Notes: generated by a model from the sequence alone, not told the origin. 64,000 nt of DNA from Saprospiraceae bacterium (GCA_016713025.1 JADJPZ010000004.1:2418001-2482000); one strand, 5' to 3'; shown: positions 45,412 through 54,972, numbered from the stretch's first letter. Program-made: numbers and translations.

Positions 45412-45419
45412 CAAAGATA
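45412..45419 (-). promoter_or_regulatory. -7 box of giant paralogue 1
   Basis: Minus strand TATCTTTG, exact TAnnTTTG, about 118 nt before the ATG. The same box and surrounding sequence occur before paralogue 2 at 53007-53014. A short hairpin ACACCA...TGGTGT lies in the leader of copy 1 only. Confidence 0.65.
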
Positions 45420-45811
45420 TTACATATTATTATAATATAAAACATTTTTTATACTTTTTTTTAAAAACTAATGCATAAATGTTTTCTTTGATTACATTTA
45501 TAAATTTATAATTGTTTTTATTCGCAAAAGATGTCTTGAAGAATCGATTTCAGCATCAGTCAAAAGTCAAATTCGATTCATTTAATGGTATTGCAAAACT
45601 TGTCAAGCTTTAGCATGATTCAATGGCAAGTGGTGTAATCTTGTTGATATTGAAAATGGCAACACATTTAACTGATGTGGAAGTGTAAAAAATCTGAGTG
45701 TGATGCTTAGAAAATAACACCACTGATCGGCGCAGTGTCTAACTCTGGTAAAGCAGATAGGCTCATAGACCGTAAGACAGACTTCGACAAAGTCAAATAT
45801 TACCGTTGCCA

Positions 45812-45861
45812 AAAGTCTTACATGTTTATTCTTTTGGCAAAGAATAAACATGTAAGACTTT
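45812..45861. repeat. perfect 23-bp hairpin with 4-nt loop
   Basis: Bases 45812-45834 are the exact reverse complement of 45839-45861, with loop TGGC. It begins AAAGTCTTACATG and has no long T-run after it. No gene is within 190 bp on either side. 45420-45811 otherwise contains the upstream block shared with paralogue 2 (to about 45680). Confidence 0.85.
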
Positions 45862-45923
45862 GGGGATAATATATATCGGTCTCGTGAACATTTATCTACC
45901 CGCTATGGGGTAGACAAGTCATA

Positions 45924-46045
45924 CCCAATTTCGGGCAGAAACTTGCGCTAGCAGGAGGGCAATACCATTTTTTTAGAAATTGTAGTTTGCGCATTAAAAA
46001 TGCTTAAAATATTGCATCGCAGTTACAAACTGCGACGATCGAGGT
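45924..46045. repeat. 122-bp direct repeat, copy a
   Basis: Matches 46627-46748 at 121 of 122 positions (one A/G difference). It begins CCCAATTTCGGGC and ends CGACGATCGAGGT and contains the hairpins GCATT-AAA-AATGC and CGCAGTT-ACA-AACTGCG. The pair flanks the DUF2683 gene. Confidence 0.85.
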
Positions 46046-46056
46046 TACAGTATAAC

Positions 46057-46266
46057 TCATAATTGACCAAACAATTCTTTCTTATACTCTTCATCCAATA
46101 CTCTTCGTTGATTTGATTTACTCGCTTCCAATACCATTTTCACAAACTCCGGATCGTAGGGTTTTTCCTTTTTAGTTTTTGTTTTAAAACTAATATTCAT
46201 TTCTTTCAAAAATGCTTTGATGACTTCTAAGGTTTTGCCTTCTGTTTCTATGATTATCGTTTCCAT
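46057..46266 (-). CDS. DUF2683-family small protein (antitoxin-like)
   Basis: 69 residues: a short beta start (METIIIETEGKTLEVIKAFL) then KEMNISFKTKTKKEKPYDP and a C-terminal helix. This matches the DUF2683 type of small Bacteroidota proteins, which often stand beside RelE/ParE-type toxins and are presumed antitoxins. No toxin gene follows here: the stop is 11 bp from the 122-bp repeat, so the partner may have been lost. Confidence 0.7.
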   Translation of the reverse strand: METIIIETEGKTLEVIKAFLKEMNISFKTKTKKEKPYDPEFVKMVLEASKSNQRRVLDEEYKKELFGQL

Positions 46267-46424
46267 GGTGATAAAAATTTTCTATTTAAAAATATTTACA
46301 AAATTACCATTTTTTTTAAAAAAACATACCCAAAAGTTAGTATTTCTCCACCGATCGGTTTTTAATGGGCTTCCAAATTTATTTGGATGTATAGTGAAAA
46401 ATTGCATTCAGTGGGTATTAGTCA

Positions 46425-46605
46425 TTAAACCCAAATTGTCCATTAGACTTTGAGTGAGAGAAAACGACACAAAATAGTTGTGAAGCACGGTATTTTTGAC
46501 CCGCAGATGTAGCCTTAGCTACATTGAGGACGCAAAACTGAGTACTAAAACAAATATGAAGTGTAATTTTTTCGTAATAAATTTCTAATGGACATTTTGG
46601 GTTAA
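46425..46605. repeat. MITE-like element with 22-bp inverted ends
   Basis: 46425-46447 and 46584-46605 are near-perfect inverted repeats (AACCCAAA-TGTCCATTAGA core). The 181-bp interior holds a hairpin GATGTAGC-CTTA-GCTACATT and no gene. It lies between the two copies of the 122-bp direct repeat. Confidence 0.7.
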
Positions 46606-46626
46606 AGCACAAGTTACATTTATCTG

Positions 46627-46748
46627 CCCAATTTCGGGCAGAAACTTGCGCTAGCAGGGGGGCAATACCATTTTTTTAGAAATTGTAGTTTGCGCATTAA
46701 AAATGCTTAAAATATTGCATCGCAGTTACAAACTGCGACGATCGAGGT
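46627..46748. repeat. 122-bp direct repeat, copy b
   Basis: See copy a at 45924-46045; same orientation, 703 bp apart. The following 46749-46981 holds no supported gene. Confidence 0.85.
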
Positions 46749-46981
46749 ATGTGTGTTACCGGTCAGAGACCGTAGGATACTTTCCGTCAAAGTCAAATAA
46801 GACTTTGACAAACGGGGAGTCATTTCCCTTGCAGTCGGTCGACTTTCCAGCGTCCCATTGCTTACATCATTCTAAAAAAGCGATTTGATTTAAGCACAAT
46901 TCAATAAATTGGCAGTTTTAATGTTTCGAAAACTGACTGTGTCATCATTCTGCAATTAAGCAATTCTGTGATATATTAAGC

Positions 46982-47215
46982 AGTTTTTTTTTTTTGCTTA
47001 AGGGTCACTTCGTGCTCCTCAGTCAAAAAAAAAGAACCCTCACTCTTTTGTGAAGGCCCCTCTTTATGAAAGCGTTATTCTTTGTTTAATGTGCTGATGT
47101 GGCGATGTGATAATGTGGCGATGTGCTGATGTGGCAATGTGCTGATGTGGCGATGTGATAATGTGACAATTTGCTAATGTGATAATGTGCTGATGTTCCA
47201 ATGTACAAATGCGAT
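46982..47215. repeat. repeat R copy 2 with octamer array
   Basis: 46982-47087 repeats R (as 40148-40253); 47088-47215 is an array of about 16 octamers AATGTGNN/GATGTGNN. Unlike the other two R copies no adhesin or four-helix ORF is attached, and there is no inverted-orientation half. 47216-47395 is non-coding leader of the DUF433 gene. Confidence 0.75.
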
Positions 47216-47395
47216 GAACTGAACTTGCCGAAGTGTGTCAAATTGATGATGTGACAAATTGTTACGATTTTGAAGACTTGAAGAAACTATTTGACTATAA
47301 CAGGCGTTTAATTTTGTGTTAAAAAAATATCTTTTAATTCAATGGTATAAGTAGCCAGAAATTCAAAAATTAAATTGAACACCTAAAACTTAAAT

Positions 47396-47629
47396 ATGGA
47401 AAACATATTAGATAGAATCACGATCAATGATAAAATTTGTAATGGTAAACCTACTATTAGAGGTAAACGCATCACAGTGCAAACGATATTAGAGTTTTTG
47501 CAAGCTGGTGAATCAAAAGAGGAAATATTACGCCAATTCCCAACTCTAGAATTACAAGATTTAGATGCATGTTTAAAATTTGCAATTGATCTTATGAATC
47601 GACGGTATGTGATTAAAGCTAATGTATGA
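47396..47629 (+). CDS. DUF433 antitoxin
   Basis: 77 residues of the DUF433 (VapB45-like) winged-helix family: ITINDKICNGKPTIRGKRITV, then EFLQAGESKEEILRQFPTLE and ...DLDACLKFA. The usual partner is a DUF5615 PIN-like protein, and that gene overlaps its end by 4 nt (ATGA). The antitoxin is expected to bind DNA and repress the pair. A weak -7-like TATCTTTT is at 47328. Confidence 0.88.
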   Translation: MENILDRITINDKICNGKPTIRGKRITVQTILEFLQAGESKEEILRQFPTLELQDLDACLKFAIDLMNRRYVIKANV

Positions 47630-47967
47630 AGAAATTTTTCATTGATGCAAATTTACCTTATTACTTTTCTATTTGGAATAGTGAGGAATACATTCATGTT
47701 ATTGACATCAATGACGAATGGGAAGATGATAGAATTTGGGAATATGCAAAGAAAAATTCTTTGACTATTGTAACAAAAGATAGTGATTTTTCTGAAAGAA
47801 TAATATTAAACATTCCGCCACCACGAGTTATTCATATTAAATTTGGAAACGTAAAAATGAAACAATTTTATCTATTGATTGTAAGTCGATGGGATGAAAT
47901 TTGTAAGCTTAGTATAGATTACAAACTAGTTAATGTTTTTCATGATAGAATTGAAGGAATAGATTAA
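47626..47967 (+). CDS. DUF5615 PIN-like toxin
   Basis: 113 residues. PIN-like nuclease pattern: FFIDANLPYY (first Asp), DRIWEYAKKNSLTIVTKDSDF (further acidic residues), PPRVIHIKFGN. Presumed Mg-dependent RNase neutralised by the DUF433 partner. Overlap ATGA shows coupling. The module lies between the two giant paralogues in an otherwise non-coding, repeat-rich island. Confidence 0.88.
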   Translation: MKKFFIDANLPYYFSIWNSEEYIHVIDINDEWEDDRIWEYAKKNSLTIVTKDSDFSERIILNIPPPRVIHIKFGNVKMKQFYLLIVSRWDEICKLSIDYKLVNVFHDRIEGID

Positions 47968-48014
47968 TGATTGACAAAATAAGCATACATTCTGTTTTGT
48001 CCGATCGGTCGGGT

Positions 48015-48170
48015 ATGCACAAAAAAAAAGAACCCTCACTCTTTTGTGAAGGTCCCTCTTTATGAAAGCGTTATTCTTTGTTTAATGTGCTGATGTGGCA
48101 ATGTGCTGATGTGGCGATGTGTCAATGTGCTAATTCGCTAATTTGACAATGCGGTAATGTGAAAATGGTT
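48015..48170. repeat. repeat R copy 3 with octamer array
   Basis: 48015-48083 is R without its first third; 48084-48170 is a shorter octamer array (about 10 units) that then inverts (48179-48234). Its order R - array - four-helix ORF - adhesin equals that at 40148-45294, so this is the downstream end of a duplicated unit. Compared with copy 1, about five octamers are missing. Confidence 0.75.
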
Positions 48171-48230
48171 TAATTAACTAACTAGCACAATCAGTTAATT
48201 AGCACATTAACTAATTATCGCATTAGCACA

Positions 48231-48365
48231 TTAGCCAGATGTCCCAGAGCGAAACAATTGATTTGACAAGTTATATTTCTTTATAGACTCAAGATTTTCA
48301 GTAAACTTGATAATCTCCATAGCAAACTCAAAACTCAAATCCAATATTGCATTTTCCTTATCCAT
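48231..48365 (-). pseudogene. truncated four-helix-bundle protein, copy 2
   Basis: Same 44 codons as 40433-40567 and, by eye, identical over all 135 bases, although the octamer patches on both sides differ. Its stop is again formed by the array. It lies 77 bp behind the stop of paralogue 2. Confidence 0.75.
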
Positions 48366-48442
48366 ATACGATAAATTAAACATTAAAAAATTTAAACATC
48401 ATTCAATTATCTCATTACCCCATAAGCACATCAGCACATTAT

Positions 48443-51400
48443 CTAATTGTTATTAATCTGTATCGTCGCCGTACCACATTTTGGTGTCGGACATTCAACT
48501 GGTGGGTTTCCCGGAGTACAATTGCCTGGATCTACTATCTGGAAAGTCCTCGTACATCCAGGTGTGGCACTATCTGTCACTGTGATGGTAAATGTTGCTC
48601 CACCTCCCGCTGTACCTGCACCAAGTGTGAACTGAGTAATTCCATAAGGTACATTTGCATTCGGTGTGATCGTCGTACCACCATTGATGGTAACGTTATA
48701 TCCTGTGAGTGATAGATTGGTGTTTGTCACTTGAGCACTGAATCTGATTCTATTATCTGTGATTAATGCCGGAGTACCATTATCAAGACATTCTAGATTT
48801 TGGGGTACGATCGCATTGATGTTACAACAGTTCATTGGGGTATCCAATGTAATGTTGCAGACTCCTGCACAACCTGTCGTCGTATTGGTCACCGTTACAG
48901 TATAGGTACCTCCTGTCAATCCTGTGCGATTTGCAGTTGCAGGTCCGCTATCGCTCCATGCATAACTGTAGGTGCCTGCAGGACTTGGTGTGACTGTCAC
49001 GGATCCTCCTGTGAGATTGGCACAAGTAGGTTGGCTATTTGGAGCTATGGTACACGTTGGATTGACCGTATTATTGCCTACTATTGCCTGACATGTTGCT
49101 GTACACCCTGGAAGAAAATCATCAGTTACTGTCACCGTATATGTACCAGGTATTTTGCCAGAGATAGATGATGTAGTCTCACCGCTACTCCAAAGATAAG
49201 TGATGGCACCTTGACCGCCCGTGACATTGACACTTGCTGATCCGTTCAGTGGTGTACAGGTAGTCTGTGGAATAGGTGTGCAAGTAACGTTCAGATTACA
49301 TGCATTGCACGTAGGTGCATCATACATATCTGAATCACTACACGATGTAGTAGTCTGAAATGATGCGGTCACAGTATTATTCATTGATCCATTAGCTGGC
49401 AACGTAAATACTGCACAAACAGGTGGTAAAATTCCTCCGGATACATTGATCGTCTGAGTCTGACCGCCGGCAGTGACAATGATATTTTCTCCAGCAGGCG
49501 GTACGGACCAATTAACTTCTACGTCCAAAACAAAATTTGTACCATCACATGATCCAGCATATACATTTGTTATATCAAGATAACACTGATTGGGATTACA
49601 TGGTAATTTTGGTTTTAAACTTCTTTGATCGCAGCAATTACTTCCACCAGTAAAACAGGCGTTTATAGTAAAAACTGTATTGTTTGCCGGAATCGTAAAG
49701 GTCACAAAAGCCATTTGCTGTGCTCCGCCTACCACATTGATCACTTGTGTCACACCATTCAGTGTAACGTTTATATTTTGTCCCGCAGGTGCATGGGCCC
49801 ATGTCACATAAGCATTGACCACTACTTCAGAGCTTGTACCATTCCAACTACAAGGACTTACAGATACAAAGCTGATCTTAACATCGCAGTCAGGAGATAA
49901 ATACAATCCTAAGTCCCAGGTACGGTCATCCTCAGCAGCATCAATTCTGGTGACAGGCATGATGATCCCATCAGAATCCAACGCATCGTCTCCTCCTTGA
50001 TCAGTAGATGTCACTACATATCCAGCTGGTGGATAAAACACTGCGTAATAATCAGATGGTATCAAATTGGGAAATAAATATCTTCCATTCAGGTCCGTCA
50101 CCGTAAAGCCAACTAATACATCTGTCAAAGGATCAGAAATACCGTCTCCATTGTCTCTATACAATTCGACAACTACTCCAGAAACACCTGTACCTACTTC
50201 GTCCTGAATACCGTTTTGATTGGTATCAATCCATACATAGTCGCCATAAACCCCTGGTACAGCTGGAGTCACCTGTATCCCCACTTTGATGGGTTCAGCT
50301 GGTAACAATGACTGGTTATTATCCGTTCGCGTTGCTCTAAATCCAAATGAATTCCATGCGATCTCCCCATTGGAAGGCGCATCTACAGGTGCTCTCATCG
50401 GCCAATTCAGGATGAAGGAATCCAAGGGATTGATGATGATATTGCCAAAGTCAAATTTTAGTGATTGCACACTCGTGATATCTGGCAGTGGTGCCAGTGT
50501 CCAGTTAGCAGGTGTACATCCTGTAGGAAATGGTGATGGGTCTGTCGGTGCCTTCATCTCATCTCTACATGGGTTTTGTGCAGTGGAATAGTAAACCGTA
50601 ACACCCGCTGGTGCTATGATCGGATTGGCCAAATTGGGACGCCAGGCTGTATTCCTTACACTAAGGTCTATGACACCCATATCTCCTACAAAGGGTAGTA
50701 TATCTACTATCTCTATATCCTTCATGGGTACATTACCTGTGTTTTTAACCACCAACCTATAATCGGCCAAACCTCCGTGTACTGTCTGTCCAAAAGCCGG
50801 ATATCGCGAATAACCTGCATCCAACTGCCCTCTCACCCACTTGATGGATTCCATGGAAGCAGATGTGGCTATAGTGAAATTACAACAACAAAACGATGTA
50901 TTGGAACTTGTAAAAGATTCAGTTGTATTACCATCTCCATCCCAATCCTGTGTGTCAACAAATGTTCTTGGACTATTGCCAACAGGAGCATGAACTGAAG
51001 CATTAGAAGCGGTGGCATAAAACTGCCCGGCATAAGCTGTACCTGGTGTTAACTCAGAAGTAACTACAGTATTGACAGACACAGTGAATTGAGTACCATA
51101 AGCCAAGATACTACCCGAAGGAAACGTCCACTTGTACATATCATAAACAAGGCCGCTTATCGTGACATAATCGGGTAAGATGGATAAGGTGGGCGTTGGC
51201 AGTCCTGAAGTACCGACAGTAAACGTTTCTGAACCGGGCACATATTGAAAACCTGATGGCACCAACATTGCTGCGGTGGGTTGTATCGCATCCGCAAAAC
51301 CTGGATTTGCAGCTGCTGTTCCAGTAAATCTTACGTTCGATCCAATCGGACGTGGCGTAGGACACTCTGGATCATGTCTTGAACTATAGTCCAAACCAGA

Positions 51401-52885
51401 AGTGGTTGGTCTTGGTTTAAGAGTAATATTGCTATTGCATGTGGTCCTATCTGCTACGGCAGGAATACCACTCGTCGTACTATTCCAAACCAAACAATTG
51501 GTTACCGTTTCATCAGCTGTCACTTCTGTTTTGGGCTCAAAGTATAATATTTGGTATCCACCCAGTGTTGTATTAGGAGGGAAAGGTGATTTCATTACAA
51601 ATTTAATTACGGTAAAATATTGTCCCGCCGGTAAGAGTGGTACCACCTCCAGCCCAGTGATAGGGTAAGAAGTCCAAGCAGCATTAAGATTTGTTTGGTA
51701 CTCTACATGATCTAACAGTGCTTTATCATCAAATCTGACGCCACGATATGGTGCACTTTGCTTTATAATTACATTGCTTGGTATCGTCTCTATGATATCG
51801 ACATTCTCTAAGGGTACGTTGCCAGTATTTGCAAATCCAAAATTGTAGCTATACCCTTGTCCAGGATATACTGTGCCACCTCCAGTCTTTGCAATTGTGG
51901 CTGAGATAGAAGGAGCAGTCAAAGTCGTGGTCTCAATCAAATCAGTCACACACGTGCCACCGATGTTGTCTCCATTATTGAGTGTGGATGGGCTACCTCC
52001 AAAGGGGGTATAAGCAATGGTTGCTGTATTCGTCACAATGCTTCCCGCACTAAATGGTGGATTATCATATCGCACCGTAATGTTTACAGCAAAAGTTTTT
52101 GCCTCCCAGGTGGTTCCATTATTTCCATGTAATATCAAGTCGGGGACATTAGCGGTTACGACACCACCACTTTCTGTTCCTGTACCAACGATTGCGTTGG
52201 TCCTATCATGAACAGTTGCACTTATAAAAGTAGCTCCAGAAGGGAGTACATCTGTCAAAACAATATTTTCTGCCCTTAGTGTACCCAACGGTATTCCACT
52301 GTAGATTCCATCATAAAATACGCCAACCCTATAGGTAGTAGGATATCCTATTGCTCCACCATTGAGCAGTGTCTTCGTTGCACAGATCCGGGGTATAGCT
52401 GTGGAATTGATACAAAAGTTCTTCACTCCCGAAGTATTTCCGCTACCATCTGTGATTTCTGCAGTGGTACATACATTGGTATTATTGGGCGTGGTAAGGT
52501 TGTTGACAATAGCACAGAACTCCAAAACTCCCGCAGAACCCGAAGATAAAGGACTGATAAAGTTAATAGTCAGTTTTTTACTACCTGGTGTGTTCGAAAA
52601 AATGAAATTGCTAACGGGAGCATGTCCCGTACCTACAAAATCTCTAACTCCTACTATCCAGTCAGGAAGATTGATCTCTGCCTTTACACCAGTAGCATTT
52701 CCTGTGGTACTGGATATGGCATAATCCAATTGCATACAAAATTTATCACCTGATTGGATGGTAGTAAGATTGTTTTTCTCGGAGTACACCAAATTGATAG
52801 TGACTTGACTATACGCTTGATTTCCTATGCCTAAGACAATCAAACAAGAGAATAAAAATAATTTTAAAAATGATTTTGCTTTCAT
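48443..52885 (-). CDS. giant secreted DUF11 / SdrD-B / SprB-repeat surface protein, paralogue 2
   Basis: 1480 residues with the same plan as paralogue 1: signal peptide (MKAKSFLKLF...), DUF11-like domains (about 30-870), SdrD B-like domain (about 883-985; GDYVWIDTNQNGIQDE), Cys-rich modules and SprB-like repeats (about 1195-1350). It has two such repeats instead of three: the module TCGKTDNSNCATPNGTAT... of copy 1 (about 72 residues) is absent. The most different part is about residues 490-680 (43270-43830 in copy 1). Start, promoter, leader and 3' block are shared with copy 1, so the genes arose by tandem duplication. Same uncertain export route. Confidence 0.85.
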   Translation of the reverse strand: MKAKSFLKLFLFSCLIVLGIGNQAYSQVTINLVYSEKNNLTTIQSGDKFCMQLDYAISSTTGNATGVKAEINLPDWIVGVRDFVGTGHAPVSNFIFSNTPGSKKLTINFISPLSSGSAGVLEFCAIVNNLTTPNNTNVCTTAEITDGSGNTSGVKNFCINSTAIPRICATKTLLNGGAIGYPTTYRVGVFYDGIYSGIPLGTLRAENIVLTDVLPSGATFISATVHDRTNAIVGTGTESGGVVTANVPDLILHGNNGTTWEAKTFAVNITVRYDNPPFSAGSIVTNTATIAYTPFGGSPSTLNNGDNIGGTCVTDLIETTTLTAPSISATIAKTGGGTVYPGQGYSYNFGFANTGNVPLENVDIIETIPSNVIIKQSAPYRGVRFDDKALLDHVEYQTNLNAAWTSYPITGLEVVPLLPAGQYFTVIKFVMKSPFPPNTTLGGYQILYFEPKTEVTADETVTNCLVWNSTTSGIPAVADRTTCNSNITLKPRPTTSGLDYSSRHDPECPTPRPIGSNVRFTGTAAANPGFADAIQPTAAMLVPSGFQYVPGSETFTVGTSGLPTPTLSILPDYVTISGLVYDMYKWTFPSGSILAYGTQFTVSVNTVVTSELTPGTAYAGQFYATASNASVHAPVGNSPRTFVDTQDWDGDGNTTESFTSSNTSFCCCNFTIATSASMESIKWVRGQLDAGYSRYPAFGQTVHGGLADYRLVVKNTGNVPMKDIEIVDILPFVGDMGVIDLSVRNTAWRPNLANPIIAPAGVTVYYSTAQNPCRDEMKAPTDPSPFPTGCTPANWTLAPLPDITSVQSLKFDFGNIIINPLDSFILNWPMRAPVDAPSNGEIAWNSFGFRATRTDNNQSLLPAEPIKVGIQVTPAVPGVYGDYVWIDTNQNGIQDEVGTGVSGVVVELYRDNGDGISDPLTDVLVGFTVTDLNGRYLFPNLIPSDYYAVFYPPAGYVVTSTDQGGDDALDSDGIIMPVTRIDAAEDDRTWDLGLYLSPDCDVKISFVSVSPCSWNGTSSEVVVNAYVTWAHAPAGQNINVTLNGVTQVINVVGGAQQMAFVTFTIPANNTVFTINACFTGGSNCCDQRSLKPKLPCNPNQCYLDITNVYAGSCDGTNFVLDVEVNWSVPPAGENIIVTAGGQTQTINVSGGILPPVCAVFTLPANGSMNNTVTASFQTTTSCSDSDMYDAPTCNACNLNVTCTPIPQTTCTPLNGSASVNVTGGQGAITYLWSSGETTSSISGKIPGTYTVTVTDDFLPGCTATCQAIVGNNTVNPTCTIAPNSQPTCANLTGGSVTVTPSPAGTYSYAWSDSGPATANRTGLTGGTYTVTVTNTTTGCAGVCNITLDTPMNCCNINAIVPQNLECLDNGTPALITDNRIRFSAQVTNTNLSLTGYNVTINGGTTITPNANVPYGITQFTLGAGTAGGGATFTITVTDSATPGCTRTFQIVDPGNCTPGNPPVECPTPKCGTATIQINNN

Positions 52886-53006
52886 AAAAATGTAATATTT
52901 AAATAAATAAATAAATAAATGACACCACCTAAATGTGTGCTTTTATTGTCGTTCTATTACATTCTTATATTATGTACAAATGCGCTATGTACATCTTAGG
53001 TTGGCA

Positions 53007-53014
53007 CAAAGATA
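53007..53014 (-). promoter_or_regulatory. -7 box of giant paralogue 2
   Basis: Minus strand TATCTTTG, about 122 nt before the ATG at 52885, in the same sequence context as 45412-45419. Confidence 0.65.
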
Positions 53015-53406
53015 TTACATATTATTATAATATAAAACATTTTTTATACTTTTTTTTAAAAACTAATGCATAAATGTTTTCTTTGATTACATTTATAATT
53101 GTTTTTATTCGCAAAGGATGTCTTGAAGAATCGATTTCAGCATCAGTCAAAAGTCAAATTCGATTCATTTAATGGTATTGCAAAACTTGTCAAGCTTTAG
53201 CATGATTCAATGGCAAGTGGTGTAATCTTGTTGATATTGAAAATGGCAACACCTTTAACTGATGTGGTAGTGATGTTATGCTAAACGGCGATGTTATGTC
53301 TGAGTACGTAGTTACGCATAAGGTGAGATCGCTTTCAGGCATCTCACCGATTTCTTAGTATGTGAATTTCAAAAACCGTTGTAAAACCCGATGTGATGCC
53401 TTGAAG
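53015..53406. other. upstream block shared with paralogue 1, then a hairpin
   Basis: To about 53270 the sequence repeats 45420-45680 nearly base for base, with a 12-bp gap; beyond that the two loci differ, marking the duplication edge. GGTGAGAT (53322-53329) and ATCTCACC (53341-53348) form an 8-bp stem, 59 bp after the stop of the gene at 53407; it lacks a T-run. Confidence 0.6.
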
Positions 53407-54948
53407 TCATCCTATCAGACCAGAGTCATGCTCCCAGATGATGTCATCCACCTTTCTTTGTGTACTACTGAAGTTGATGCCGGTGTGATGCATTGGTTTG
53501 CCAGTGTCTCTAAACCTTTCTGTGTAGCCTCTGCTTTTGATTTGGTCTATCGCATCTTGTGCTGACTGATCGAGTTTGAACTCCATGCAGTAGATTTGAT
53601 CTTCGTAGATCACTATGGCATCTGCCCTACCCTGTTGGGTATGTACTTCGCTAAAGATATAGACATTCAACAGAGAAAATAACAGATGTACGATGGCATG
53701 ATAATATTGTTCGTTTTCTCGCTGCCATAGATCATAAGGTATCTGGGCAAAGGCCTGATTGATACTCATCTTTAGCAATTCAGCATCCTGATTAATCAAA
53801 GACTCTAAAAGTGATTCCAAAATATTGCTGGATGAATAACTATTGGAACCAATGTATTGATCAGCAAGGTTTCTCAGATATGATTCTCTCACTTCTTGAT
53901 TGGGAAAAGTCAATTTGTAGTTTCTTAAAATTGGATTTTCGCTTTTGATGGTTAAGTAACCCGTTTGAAACAAGATGGGTATGATTTTTAGATTTTCTAT
54001 ATCAAAATTACCAAGATCGTCTTGGTTGATGCTTATCTCCTCAAATTTGTACAGATGTTGCTCCCGACACATCTTCATCAGGAAGGTAGGTGTGCCGGTA
54101 GTGTACCAAAAATTTTGATATTTACCATGATTTACAAAAAAACTAAGTAAAGAAAATGGGTTATAAACCGTAGCACCGCCCACATCCCATTTGTATCCGT
54201 TGTACCAAGATCTGATCTTTTCCCTGTCGTACATTTCAAGTTCATCATTAAAGTTTTCTTCTAATTCCTTTTGGCTTATCCCACAGATTTCATTGTATGC
54301 AGTGGCCAAAGATAAGTCTGTCAGATTGTTTAAATCTGAAAAAATGCTCACTTTGCTAAACTTACTCACGCCTGTGATAAACACCAACTTGAGATATGGG
54401 TCTGCATCTTTCAGTACACTATAAAAACTCTTCAGGATGTCTCTGTTCTCCAGTGCTTTGTGCAGATTATCTTTATCCAGGTAGTCTATCAATGGTTTGT
54501 CATATTCGTCTATAAGGATGACGACGTTTTTATTGTATTTATTTTGGAGCTCTTTGATGAGCTCTTCAAACTTTTCTTTTGTCTTCTCTGTCTTAAGCTC
54601 GATATCATAATATGCCGCTATGTAGTGCAACCTCTTTTTGATTGATTCATTCAATTGATTGTTTTCGTAAGCTAAAGTATTAAAAGAAAAACTTATAATA
54701 GGATATACCTCAAATGACCATTTGTCATAAATATACATACCTTTGAACAACTCCTGCTTACCTAAAAATATAGTCTCCAACATGCTGACAAATAAAGATT
54801 TGCCAAATCTTCGTGGACGAGACAGAAAATAATATTTATTGGTCGTGATAAGTCTATGGGCATGCATGGTCTTGTCTACATACACCCTACCCTCATTTAT
54901 AATACCTTGAAAATCTTGTTGACCGAGTGGATAAAGTCGTTGTTGCAT
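53407..54948 (-). CDS. AAA-ATPase-like protein with C-terminal PD-(D/E)XK nuclease domain (DUF1703 type)
   Basis: 513 residues. AAA-ATPase_like domain at about 5-220: Walker A-like RPRRFGKS (44-51), Walker B VVILIDEYDKPL (142-153), KLVFITGVSKFSKVSIFSDL. The C-terminal domain holds the PDDEXK pattern ADAIVIYEDQ-IYCMEFKL (D443, E456, K458). The family is widespread in anaerobes and Bacteroidota, often in many copies, with no settled role; a mobile or defence function is commonly supposed. A -7 box lies only 17 nt before the ATG. It is a lone gene next to the duplicated surface-protein region. Confidence 0.88.
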   Translation of the reverse strand: MQQRLYPLGQQDFQGIINEGRVYVDKTMHAHRLITTNKYYFLSRPRRFGKSLFVSMLETIFLGKQELFKGMYIYDKWSFEVYPIISFSFNTLAYENNQLNESIKKRLHYIAAYYDIELKTEKTKEKFEELIKELQNKYNKNVVILIDEYDKPLIDYLDKDNLHKALENRDILKSFYSVLKDADPYLKLVFITGVSKFSKVSIFSDLNNLTDLSLATAYNEICGISQKELEENFNDELEMYDREKIRSWYNGYKWDVGGATVYNPFSLLSFFVNHGKYQNFWYTTGTPTFLMKMCREQHLYKFEEISINQDDLGNFDIENLKIIPILFQTGYLTIKSENPILRNYKLTFPNQEVRESYLRNLADQYIGSNSYSSSNILESLLESLINQDAELLKMSINQAFAQIPYDLWQRENEQYYHAIVHLLFSLLNVYIFSEVHTQQGRADAIVIYEDQIYCMEFKLDQSAQDAIDQIKSRGYTERFRDTGKPMHHTGINFSSTQRKVDDIIWEHDSGLIG

Positions 54949-54964
54949 GTGACAAAAATTTGTG

Positions 54965-54972
54965 CAAAGATA
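54965..54972 (-). promoter_or_regulatory. -7 box of the AAA/PD-(D/E)XK gene
   Basis: Minus strand TATCTTTG followed by GCACAAA; ATG 17 nt downstream gives a very short leader. Confidence 0.6.

Noticed and set aside
45603..45851. 82-residue minus-strand ORF
   Set aside because: Covers one arm of the perfect hairpin and repeated DNA; no protein-like pattern.
40645..52885. Giant paralogues as targets of a diversity-generating retroelement
   Set aside because: No reverse transcriptase or template repeat; differences are not confined to adenine positions. The four-helix ORF resembles the Avd fold only at family level and is truncated.
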